Assembly (NCBI GenBank): GCA_947629605.1
Contig: CANREK010000029.1
Coordinates: 1-10,596 of the forward strand
DNA: 10,596 nt
Reading direction: 5' to 3'
Source of the DNA: an uncultured Clostridia bacterium
GTDB taxonomy: Bacteria > Bacillota > Clostridia > Christensenellales > Borkfalkiaceae
Shown here: positions 5,251-10,596 of the stretch, piece by piece
Numbering within the stretch: the stretch's first letter is position 1
Layout: each line of letters starts with the position of its first letter
Notes under the pieces: generated by a model
What the model was told of the DNA's origin: nothing
Seen by the model: only the letters and a program-made list of their open reading frames with translations
Database searches by the model: none
Program-made: the position numbers and the translations under genes

Positions 5251-6324
5251 TTATTCGGCATTGCCGTTGAAATACGGTTTCATCATGGCGGGCAGGAAGA
5301 GGGTGCAGAACGTCTTGGTGCGTTCCTCAAAGCTGTATGCGCCGCCCGACATGTCCCAGCAGAGCATTTCGCCGTAAATGACGTCCGTCAAGGCATCGGC
5401 GAGCGCGTCGATGGGCGTGTCCTCTCTGAGTTCGCCCCGCTCGACCCCCTGTTTCAGCATTCCCCTCATGGAATCCCGATCCATGCGCAGTTTTTCCCTG
5501 TCGTAAGGGTTTTCCACGAGGTCGGGGTCCACGGTATTGCGCACCCACTCCTGACAGAGTTTGAGCCCGTCCCGTTCGATATGTCCCGAAAACGTCACCA
5601 TGTAGAAGGTCAGCCGATCCATAAACGGCCCGACGTGGCTCTGCGCCTGTTCATAGATCTCATGGAACATATCGTGGCTCAACGCAAAGACGACATCCTC
5701 TTTGCGCTTGAAGTAGGTGTAGAACGTCCCGTTTGCAACGCCGCACGCCCTTGTGATCTCCTCGACGGAAGTGTTGACGAGCCCCTTTTCGCGGATGAGA
5801 ACCCTTGCCGTCTCCAAGAGTTTCCGCTTTGTCTCCAAGGCGGCGAGCTTCCGATTCGTCAGTTTTTCGCACATAAGTCCTCCGTTTTTTGCCGCCGCAC
5901 GCAGCTGTGCGGCCTTTTCTCTGAGCGCGGCATAGGCCGCAGAGGGTTCGTCGATCGTGAGAACGGTCTGTTCCATCGGGCAGAGCCCCGTCCCCTCACG
6001 GTTGATGATCTTGGGCGTCAGCGCGGCATATTCCGCATGGATCCCGTAGTGTTTCAGCACGGCGAGGCCGCTCTCCGAGAGTACCTCGGCAAAGACGCCT
6101 TTCACGCCCATGAAAGCGTACAGCATGGCGGCAGCTTTGCCCACGATCCTGTCTGCGGCACAGGCGCCGTGCAGGTTTTCCCCCTGCGCGATCCACTCCA
6201 AGAGGGGGCGGATGCCCCGCGCCCGACTTGTGAGGATAGAATCGTCTTTTTGCGCAATACATGTCAAATTTTCGGCTTCGAGCCGCTCGCGCAGACGGGC
6301 AAGCGCGGTCAGAATTTCGGCCAT
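5251..6324 (-). CDS. DUF1893 (TM1506-like) domain fused to TetR/AcrR regulator
   Basis: A 357-residue protein with two joined parts. Residues 5-143 look like DUF1893, the Thermotoga TM1506 family with a cytidine-deaminase-like fold: LTSRARGIRPLLEWIAQG, CAADRIVGKAAAMLYA (55-70), then KIINREGTGLCPMEQTV (105-121). Residues 151-357 form a full-length TetR/AcrR repressor. The HTH lies at about 164-212 (KRKLLETARVLI...TSVEEITRACGVANGTFYTYFKRKEDV), followed by a helical ligand and dimer domain. The ligand is unknown. The 5' start has GAGGGG about 5 nt upstream. The fusion is unusual: M151 has its own GGAGG 4 nt upstream and would give a 207-residue protein, the normal TetR length, while the DUF1893 part ends where that family normally ends. 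Separate genes joined by stop-codon loss, or two products from one frame, are both possible. A promoter with an overlapping operator at 6432-6464 suggests autoregulation. Confidence 0.85.
   Translation of the reverse strand: MAEILTALARLRERLEAENLTCIAQKDDSILTSRARGIRPLLEWIAQGENLHGACAADRIVGKAAAMLYAFMGVKGVFAEVLSESGLAVLKHYGIHAEYAALTPKIINREGTGLCPMEQTVLTIDEPSAAYAALREKAAQLRAAAKNGGLMCEKLTNRKLAALETKRKLLETARVLIREKGLVNTSVEEITRACGVANGTFYTYFKRKEDVVFALSHDMFHEIYEQAQSHVGPFMDRLTFYMVTFSGHIERDGLKLCQEWVRNTVDPDLVENPYDREKLRMDRDSMRGMLKQGVERGELREDTPIDALADALTDVIYGEMLCWDMSGGAYSFEERTKTFCTLFLPAMMKPYFNGNAE
5872..5883 (-). promoter_or_regulatory. Internal SD and ATG for a TetR-only product
   Basis: On the minus strand, GGAGG (5883-5879), ACTT, then ATG (5874-5872) sits inside the fusion reading frame. 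The spacing is a little short. Translation from here gives residues 151-357, a complete TetR regulator of 207 residues. The SD lies within the Gly-Gly codons just after the predicted DUF1893 domain end, as if it were a former intergenic ribosome binding site. Confidence 0.55.
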
Positions 6325-6398
6325 ACTGTCCCCTCACTCCTTGTCTTTGAGGAGGAGCAGACGCAACCCCATGACGGCAAAAGGGCCTGTTCGATCAT
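6309..6398 (-). CDS. Possible 29-residue upstream ORF
   Basis: ATG at 6398-6396 is preceded at 8 nt by a strong SD, GGAGGT, better than the SD of the downstream regulator. The frame encodes 29 residues (starts MIEQALLPSWGC) and stops at 6309-6311, 16 nt inside the DUF1893-TetR gene in another frame, so the two overlap. It could be a leader peptide coupling translation, or chance. The peptide has no recognisable family. Confidence 0.3.
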   Translation of the reverse strand: MIEQALLPSWGCVCSSSKTRSEGTVWPKF

Positions 6399-6431
6399 GA
6401 TACTTTACCTCCGATTTGATTGGATAGTTTG

Positions 6432-6464
6432 ATTATAGCACATTCATTGAATGAAAGTCAATGA
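6432..6464 (-). promoter_or_regulatory. Promoter and operator of the DUF1893-tetR gene
   Basis: On the minus strand, TTGACT (6461-6456), an 18-nt spacer and TATAAT (6437-6432) form a good promoter. The inverted repeat TCATTGA (6444-6450) / TCAATGA (6458-6464), with 7-nt centre, overlaps the -35 and spacer. CATTCATTGAATG (6441-6453) is an additional odd palindrome. A second TTGACT (6475-6470) gives a direct repeat. TetR proteins typically repress their own gene through such sites; binding is inferred. Confidence 0.6.
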
Positions 6465-6526
6465 TTTTTAGTCAATAAAAAAGATCCGACCGAAAAAAGG
6501 CGGAATGGAGGAAAGGCGTCATGTCG

Positions 6527-6593
6527 CCCCGCGTCATTCTGAGCGTCGCGGGTTGTAAAGAGTATGGGGGCAATTCCGAAGAATCTCGCGGGG
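6527..6593 (-). repeat. Family A palindromic repeat, copy 3 (67 bp, inverted)
   Basis: In + orientation it reads CCCCGCGTCATTCTGAGC ... CCGAAGAATCTCGCGGGG, the reverse complement of copy 1 (116-182), with exactly the same length and a similar interior (AATTGCCCCC conserved). Its outer flank (6594-6620) matches the flank of copy 2. Confidence 0.8.
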
Positions 6594-6648
6594 CGAATAC
6601 GGACCATTACGATTGCGTCATCCTGCCCCGCCCGCGTTCTATTCACGT

Positions 6649-6683
6649 CTAAGGGCGGCACGAGCGCCCAAAGGCGCGAAGTA
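6649..6683 (+). repeat. Family D repeat, copy 2
   Basis: CTAAG-GGCGGCACGA-hairpin-GAAGTA with the stem GCGCC/GGCGC (6664-6677). It shares the flanks of copy 1 (2837-2873) but has a different, still complementary stem. The following 6684-6775 includes a CGAAGGATCC ... GGTTCGACTACGCTCACCATGACG phrase, also repeat-like. Confidence 0.55.
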
Positions 6684-6787
6684 GCCGACGCTGTCCTTGC
6701 GTCGTGTCGAAGGATCCGCCTTATTTGCTGCGGTGATGGTTCGACTACGCTCACCATGACGCGATTGGGAAAAGTGCCGTAGAAACG

Positions 6788-6856
6788 TGCGGCGAGATGC
6801 TTCGGACACGCTTCCGTAGACTACGTTTATAGTCCGCGGCTCAGCATGACGCCGCA
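6788..6856 (-). repeat. Family B palindromic repeat, copy 2 (69 bp, inverted)
   Basis: TGCGGCGAGATGCTTCGGA ... GCTCAGCATGACGCCGCA, the reverse complement of copy 1 (31-99) with identical length. The sequence after it, CAGTTGCTCCGT, resembles the sequence after copy 1 (CAGTTGTCCGT) in the same + orientation, so the element is inverted relative to its flank. Confidence 0.75.
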
Positions 6857-6907
6857 CACAGTTGCTCCGTGGGTCTCATGGGATCCTTCGGCTACGGCTC
6901 AGAATGA

Positions 6908-6935
6908 GCGGCGGGGCGCAAGGGCGCCCCGCCGC
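6908..6935. repeat. 12-bp GC-rich hairpin after ypeB
   Basis: GCGGCGGGGCGC (6908-6919) and GCGCCCCGCCGC (6924-6935) form a perfect 12-bp stem with loop AAGG, about 20 nt past the ypeB stop. There is no T-run on the minus strand after it, so it is not a classic intrinsic terminator. It may still stop transcription or protect the mRNA end. It adjoins a CTTCGGCTACGGCTCAGAATGAGCG phrase of the repeat system. Confidence 0.6.
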
Positions 6936-6955
6936 GTTCAAAATCACAAATCGAT

Positions 6956-8950
6956 TTATTCGAGATAACTGCCCGTGGCGCTGTTTTTCACGCGGAAGAT
7001 CTCGACCTCCGCGCCCGTGTCGGCGTCGAGGTAGACGAGGTACTGCTCTTCCCCCGCGTTGCAGGCGAACTCGTAGCAGAGCACCCGTCTGCCGCCGACG
7101 GGAATGACGGCGAGGTTGCAAGCGGTGACATTCAGTTCCCCGGAGAGGAGCTCTTTCGCCTCCGCCTCGGAGAGCCCTGCCTTGCCGCTGTGCTTCTCGT
7201 TATTGAGGAGATACCCCCTCGCGTCGATGCCGACGACCCTGCCCTTGGACTCGCAGACGCGCACGCGGATGACTTCGGGATAGATCCTCGCGCCGCCCTC
7301 CTTGGCAACATAGGTGATGTTGGCGACCATGCCCGCGTCGGAGAGCCACACGGCCTCGACGTTTTCGATGCCGAGCCCGCTCAAAAATTCCTTGGCGAGC
7401 TTGTCGCAGGTATCGAGCGCAAAGTTCTTTTCTGTACAGTTTTCATAACAATCGAAGAATGCGAGCTTGCCGCCGTTCTTGGTGATCTCGGCGAAGATCT
7501 CCATGCCGTTTTCGTCCTTTAAGATGAAGTTATAGCAGGTGACATCGCTTGCCGTTGTCTCGCCCGTGAAGGTCACCTCCCCGACATGGTATGCCGAAAA
7601 ATACTCTCTCGCCTTGGATTCGGCCTCGGCTTCGGTGATCTCGGGAAGGTCGGACAGCCTGTTTTCGCCGATATTGCCCTCTTTTGCGAAGGGAGCGTCG
7701 ACGATCTCCTCGGCCTGTTCGTGGATGCCGCCGCCGATCGAGCCGAAGCTCTCGGACATGGTACCCTCATTTCCCGTGATGAAGTCCATCACATCGCTCT
7801 GCGTCATGTGCGTCGCGAGCTCGTTGAGTTCGCCGCACACCTTTTGATTGACGGTGTAGAGGTTCATGATCCGCTCCTTCTGGGCGCTCGTGAGCGTCTT
7901 GCCCTCGGAGAGGCGGGCGAGCATGCTGCTCGCAAAATTGTTCGTTTCGTTAACAAACGAGGAGATGTCCGTGCTTGTCGCCGCGTCCACGGGAAGGCGT
8001 TCGAGGGCGCTCTCGATGAGGGCGCTGTCGACAAGGATGTTCGTCAAAAGTTTCCTCTGTTCATCGACGCCCGAGGAGATGCGGAGCTTGGAGAGATTGT
8101 TATCCATGTCTTCGGAGACGGAGACGAGCTCATAGAGCGTCGTGCGGGCGCCCGTTTCGCCGATACCGGCCATGTCGTTGAGGCGGAAGGCCCCGGCCGT
8201 GACGACGGTCCCGAGGACAAGGGTGGCAACGCCGAGCGAGATAACGGCGGCGAGCCAGCCCCCGAAGCCGCGGCGGTTCTCCTTGCGGGCCGTCTTTTGT
8301 TCGCGGCGGTGCTTTCTGTCCGAAGCCCTGCGCTCGTGCGCCGCGCGGCGGGAGGCCATTTTGTTCTCTCTCGCCTTCTCGCGGGCGGCAGCTTTCTGAC
8401 GTCTGAGGGCGATGCGCTCCTTCTTTTCGCGCTCGATCCTCTTCTGCCGCTCGGCCTTGGTCTCATTTCTGAGGAGTTCCTTCCGCGCGGCACGCTCGGC
8501 CTTGCGCTCGATCCTCTTTTCCTTGATGGCGGCCCTTTTGTCGAGCTTCTTCTGCTTACGCTCGGCCTTTTTTTCGGCGACCATGGCCTTTTTGTCGAGC
8601 TTCTTTTGCTTGATCTCCGCCTTCTTTTCGATTTTTTTCTGTTTTAAGGCGATCTTGTCGGCCTTCTTCTCCTCCTTTTGCGCTTCCTTCTTCTTGGCCT
8701 TTTCAAGGCGCTTCTCGGCCGCCGCCTTCTCCTTCTTTTCGGCCTTGGAGAGCGCCGTGCGCTTTCCGCTTCCCTTCGTCGTGCCCGACTTCTTGGGCGA
8801 AGCCGTCTTTTTCGTCGAAGTCGTCTTTTTGGTCGTCTTTTTGACGGCGGGAGCCTTGGCAGTCCCGTTCACCGTCTCTGCGGTATATCCCTCGACGCGT
8901 TCCACCTTTTCGGCGCCGCTCGATACGTTATTTCCGATTTTCTTTTCCAT
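6956..8950 (-). CDS. ypeB: Germination protein YpeB with long basic N-terminal extension
   Basis: A 664-residue spore protein, the partner of SleB. In Bacilli, YpeB and SleB need each other for stability in the dormant spore and YpeB restrains SleB until germination. Residues 231-254 form one transmembrane helix (GWLAAVISLGVATLVLGTVV). Residues 268-390 match the YpeB N-terminal helical domain (TLYELVSVSEDMDNNLSKL, ALIESALERLPV, LTSAQKERIMNLYTVNQKV). Residues 437-655 contain PepSY-type repeats (ITEAEAESKAREYF at 438; LSEAEAKELLSG at 593; YLVYLDADTGAEVEIF at 638). Residues 1-230 are not part of normal YpeB (about 450 residues): they are dominated by Lys, Arg, Ala and Glu, with near-repeats such as KQKKLDK at 114-120 and 132-138, and would lie in the cytoplasm or spore core. 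AAGGAGG (8958-8964) includes the sleB stop codon, giving tight coupling in a sleB-ypeB operon. Confidence 0.9.
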   Translation of the reverse strand: MEKKIGNNVSSGAEKVERVEGYTAETVNGTAKAPAVKKTTKKTTSTKKTASPKKSGTTKGSGKRTALSKAEKKEKAAAEKRLEKAKKKEAQKEEKKADKIALKQKKIEKKAEIKQKKLDKKAMVAEKKAERKQKKLDKRAAIKEKRIERKAERAARKELLRNETKAERQKRIEREKKERIALRRQKAAAREKARENKMASRRAAHERRASDRKHRREQKTARKENRRGFGGWLAAVISLGVATLVLGTVVTAGAFRLNDMAGIGETGARTTLYELVSVSEDMDNNLSKLRISSGVDEQRKLLTNILVDSALIESALERLPVDAATSTDISSFVNETNNFASSMLARLSEGKTLTSAQKERIMNLYTVNQKVCGELNELATHMTQSDVMDFITGNEGTMSESFGSIGGGIHEQAEEIVDAPFAKEGNIGENRLSDLPEITEAEAESKAREYFSAYHVGEVTFTGETTASDVTCYNFILKDENGMEIFAEITKNGGKLAFFDCYENCTEKNFALDTCDKLAKEFLSGLGIENVEAVWLSDAGMVANITYVAKEGGARIYPEVIRVRVCESKGRVVGIDARGYLLNNEKHSGKAGLSEAEAKELLSGELNVTACNLAVIPVGGRRVLCYEFACNAGEEQYLVYLDADTGAEVEIFRVKNSATGSYLE

Positions 8951-8962
8951 GATTTTCCCTCC

Positions 8963-9736
8963 TTATATGGCAAAGACATGCTTGCCGATGACGACGACCG
9001 TCTTGCGGTTGAAGATCCACGAACTCGTCGCAACGGCGGGGTTGTAGTAGTAGAGACACCCGTAGGTGGGATCCCAGCCGTTCATGGCGTCACGCGCCGC
9101 GTTGTAGGCCGTTTGGTCGGGTTCGAGATTGATCTGCCCGTCGGAGACCGCAGTAAACGCGCCGTTCTGGTAGACGACGCCCGCGATCGTGTTGGGGAAG
9201 GACTTGCTCTTGACGCGGTTCATGATGACCGCGCCGATGGCGACCTGCCCGGTGTAACTCTCTCCCCGCCCTTCCGCATAGATGCACTTTGCAAGTACAT
9301 ATAGATCGGAAGAGGTGTACGAAGAGCTTCCCGAAGAAGAACCCGAGCCAGAGGAGCCCGAGGGCCCCGACGAACTTCCGCCGCCGTTCAAAGCGTTGTA
9401 GCTGTCGTTCATGCCGAGCGCCGCAAAGGTCGCTTTGCCGACGATGCCGTCCGCCGTCAGGCCGTTCTTCTTCTGAAAGGCGATGACCGCCTTTTTGGTA
9501 CCCGCGCCGAAGATGCCGTCCACGGCGCCCGTATAGTAGCCCCACTGTTTTAATCTGCGTTGGACTTCCTTCACTTCGCCGCCCGTGCTCCCCTGTCGGA
9601 GAACAGCGGCGTCTACGGCAAGCTCAAACGCCGTATCGGCTGTGGGCTGTGCGGTGAGCGTATACGCCGCGACGCCCGTCGTGACTGCCGCAGTGAGAGC
9701 GAGAGCCACAGCGCCGATTGCCAAAAACTTCTTCAT
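8963..9736 (-). CDS. sleB: Spore cortex-lytic enzyme SleB
   Basis: A 257-residue lytic transglycosylase that degrades spore cortex peptidoglycan (muramic-delta-lactam containing) at germination. Domains: signal peptide or membrane anchor 1-25 (KKFLAIGAVALALTAAVTTGVAAY); peptidoglycan-binding domain about 46-107 (LRQGSTGGEVKEVQRRLKQWGYY...GIVGKATFAALG); Ser/Gly-rich linker 117-143; Hydrolase_2 catalytic domain 144-257. The probable catalytic Glu is E155 in KCIYAEGRGES; VAIGAVIMNRVKS and the C-terminal GKHVFAI are also typical. The start at 9736 was chosen because AAGGAGG (9742-9748) lies 5 nt upstream. The longer in-frame start at 9784 has no SD and would put charged residues before the signal peptide. 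First gene of the sleB-ypeB operon, 12 nt before ypeB. Expression in the forespore under sigma-G is expected from Bacillus, but I see no convincing sigma-G promoter. Confidence 0.95.
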   Translation of the reverse strand: MKKFLAIGAVALALTAAVTTGVAAYTLTAQPTADTAFELAVDAAVLRQGSTGGEVKEVQRRLKQWGYYTGAVDGIFGAGTKKAVIAFQKKNGLTADGIVGKATFAALGMNDSYNALNGGGSSSGPSGSSGSGSSSGSSSYTSSDLYVLAKCIYAEGRGESYTGQVAIGAVIMNRVKSKSFPNTIAGVVYQNGAFTAVSDGQINLEPDQTAYNAARDAMNGWDPTYGCLYYYNPAVATSSWIFNRKTVVVIGKHVFAI

Positions 9737-9749
9737 AATTTCCTCCTTA

Positions 9750-9762
9750 CGCACAATGTGCG
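9750..9762. promoter_or_regulatory. 13-bp palindrome next to the sleB ribosome binding site
   Basis: CGCACAATGTGCG is a perfect 6-bp inverted repeat with a 1-nt centre, 2 nt upstream of the sleB SD. It could be an operator for a sporulation regulator or a small structure near the ribosome binding site. Nothing identifies the binding protein. Confidence 0.35.
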
Positions 9763-9817
9763 CAAGGTGAAAACTTTTATGCATGTGTCACGTTTGGAGG
9801 GCGTGCGGGTATTTAAT

Positions 9818-9845
9818 TAAAAATTAAAAATGAAAAATTAAAAAT
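9818..9845. repeat. Tandem heptamer, [T/G]AAAAAT x4
   Basis: Four head-to-tail units, TAAAAAT, TAAAAAT, GAAAAAT, TAAAAAT, related to the GAAAAAT x5 array at 4921-4955. It sits upstream of sleB on the minus strand, about 80 nt from the start. Confidence 0.8.
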
Positions 9846-9879
9846 TGTGGTGGGAATGATTTGGAATGACACCCCCTCA

Positions 9880-9968
9880 GTCACGCAAGGGCGCGTGACA
9901 GCTCCCCCTCCAAGGGGGAGCCAAGCGTCTCTTGCCCACCCCTTGAGGGGTGGGTGCCCCGTAGGGGC
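9880..9968. repeat. Family E composite of four hairpins
   Basis: Consecutive stems: GTCACGC/GCGTGAC (9880-9899), GCTCCCCC/GGGGGAGC (9901-9921), CCCACCCCT/AGGGGTGGG (9935-9954) and GCCCC/GGGGC (9956-9968). All are perfect and nearly abutting. The phrase CAGCTCCCCCTCCAAGGGGG resembles an intergenic repeat I associate with gut Firmicutes genomes, but that is from memory only. Together with the heptamers it occupies the gap between sleB and tex. Confidence 0.65.
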
Positions 9969-9981
9969 GGAAGGGGTGCAC

Positions 9982-10009
9982 AAAAAAACGGCCATTTTGG
10001 CCGTTTTTT
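9982..10009 (-). terminator. Intrinsic terminator of tex
   Basis: ACGGCCA (9988-9994) and TGGCCGT (9998-10004) with loop TTT, flanked by A- and T-runs. On the minus strand it follows the tex stop codon by about 20 nt and ends in a T-run. Confidence 0.9.
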
Positions 10010-10028
10010 GCAACATAAGTATCAAATT

Positions 10029-10596
10029 TCAGTTGTCATTGGGGCGGCGCATCGTGAGAGAGATGCGTCCCTTTTTCTCGTCCGCGTCGAGCACCCAAAC
10101 GGTGACGACATCCCCCACCGACAACACTTCCGACGGGTGACGGATGAACCGATCGCAGATCTTGGAGATGTGCACGAGGCCGTCTTGGTGCACACCGATG
10201 TCGACGAATGCGCCGAAGTCGATGACGTTCCTGACCGTGCCTTTGAGCTCCATGCCCTTTTTGAGGTCCTTGATGTCGAGCACGTCCGTCCTCAACACGG
10301 GGGCGGGAAGTTCGTCGCGGGGGTCGCGGCCGGGCTTCATGAGTTCGGTCACGACGTCGCGGAGCGTGGGAACGCCGACGCCGCATTCCTTTGCCGCCCT
10401 CTCTTCCCCGTAGCCCTTGACGCGGTCGCGGAGAGAGGCAATCTTCTGCGCCTTGACTTCGGCCATCGTGTAGCCGCAGATGGTGAGAAGTTTTTCGGCC
10501 GCCGCATAAGATTCGGGGTGCACGGCGGTGTTGTCGAGCACCTCTTCGCTCTCGGGCACCCGCAAGAAGCCCGCGCACTGCTCAAACGCCTTGGCG
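10029..10596 (-). CDS. tex: Tex (S1 RNA-binding transcription accessory protein), C-terminal part
   Basis: The last 188 residues of Tex; the N-terminal HTH-like, YqgF and most of the remaining core lie beyond the window's right edge. The frame runs open to the edge and begins AKAFEQCAGFLRVPE, so the TTG at 10565 is not a start. Hallmarks: helix-hairpin-helix end with DNTAVHPESY, then PGRDPRDELPAPVLRTDVLDIKDLKKGMELKGTVRN, and a C-terminal S1 domain (GTVRNVIDFGAFVDIGVHQDGLVHISKI ... GDVVTVWVLDADEKKGRISLTMR). Tex is a conserved nucleic-acid-binding protein linked to transcription and RNA metabolism. It is transcribed leftward and ends at the intrinsic terminator 9982-10009, so it is independent of sleB. 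Confidence 0.95.
   Translation of the reverse strand, partial: AKAFEQCAGFLRVPESEEVLDNTAVHPESYAAAEKLLTICGYTMAEVKAQKIASLRDRVKGYGEERAAKECGVGVPTLRDVVTELMKPGRDPRDELPAPVLRTDVLDIKDLKKGMELKGTVRNVIDFGAFVDIGVHQDGLVHISKICDRFIRHPSEVLSVGDVVTVWVLDADEKKGRISLTMRRPNDN

Noticed and set aside
5581..6432. Plus-strand open frame (283 codons) opposite the DUF1893-TetR gene
   Set aside because: It is antisense to two recognisable domains and has no SD or recognisable family.
6908..6935. 12-bp hairpin as an intrinsic terminator of ypeB
   Set aside because: The stem is strong but no T-run follows on the minus strand; it is listed as a repeat hairpin.
7586..8647. Plus-strand open frame (353 codons) opposite ypeB
   Set aside because: It is antisense to ypeB; its Leu/Gly/Asp-rich sequence is the shadow of the Lys/Glu-rich frame.
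9737..9784. Upstream start for sleB at 9784
   Set aside because: It has no SD and would place charged residues before the signal peptide, whereas the ATG at 9736 has AAGGAGG at proper spacing.

Overview
The window looks like a chromosomal segment of an endospore-forming, fairly GC-rich member of the Clostridia (Firmicutes). This is inferred from a complete sleB-ypeB germination operon, strong AGGAGG-type ribosome binding sites, sigma-A-like promoters (TTGACG/TTGCAA, 17 bp, TATAAT), T-rich intrinsic terminators, a Clostridia-type long nucleoside kinase and a Tex protein. No rRNA, tRNA, CRISPR array, transposase or phage gene is visible.

Layout, left to right. 1-380 is non-coding and packed with hairpin repeats. 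437-1453 (+) is a DUF697/YcjF-like membrane protein. 1494-2130 (+) is a type II toxin-antitoxin cassette (Phd/YefM antitoxin, RelE/ParE toxin) with its own promoter and an inverted-repeat operator; it ends at a bidirectional terminator shared with a convergent hsp20 gene (2193-2609, -). The hsp20 leader contains an exact anti-Shine-Dalgarno arm that could act as an RNA thermometer. 2754-3065 holds a 24-bp palindrome and more repeats. 3215-4873 (+) is a uridine-kinase-like nucleoside kinase with an N-terminus related to threonyl-tRNA synthetase (TGS plus SAD-like); it has a good promoter and terminator. 4921-5222 is repeats. 5251-6324 (-) fuses a DUF1893 (TM1506-like) domain to a complete TetR/AcrR regulator. 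An SD-preceded internal ATG could also give the regulator alone. A promoter with an overlapping inverted-repeat operator lies upstream. 6527-6935 is repeats. 6956-9736 (-) is the operon sleB (cortex-lytic enzyme) then ypeB (its partner), where YpeB carries an unusual ~230-residue lysine/arginine-rich N-terminal extension. 9818-9968 is repeats, and 10029-10596 (-) is the C-terminal end of tex.

How the parts relate: SleB and YpeB act together in spore cortex hydrolysis during germination. The toxin-antitoxin pair is a self-contained, probably autoregulated module. The other genes look like separate transcription units, divided by repeat clusters.

The most notable non-coding signal is a set of short imperfect palindromes (families called A to E here) in five of the intergenic gaps. 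Paired arms change in a compensating way between copies (ATTCT/AGAAT versus ATGCT/AGCAT; CCAGC/GCTGG versus CCGGC/GCCGG), which suggests that the folded hairpin is what is conserved. The best candidates for something undescribed are the DUF1893-TetR fusion with its internal start, the basic YpeB extension, the hsp20 SD-occluding hairpin and these covarying repeats.
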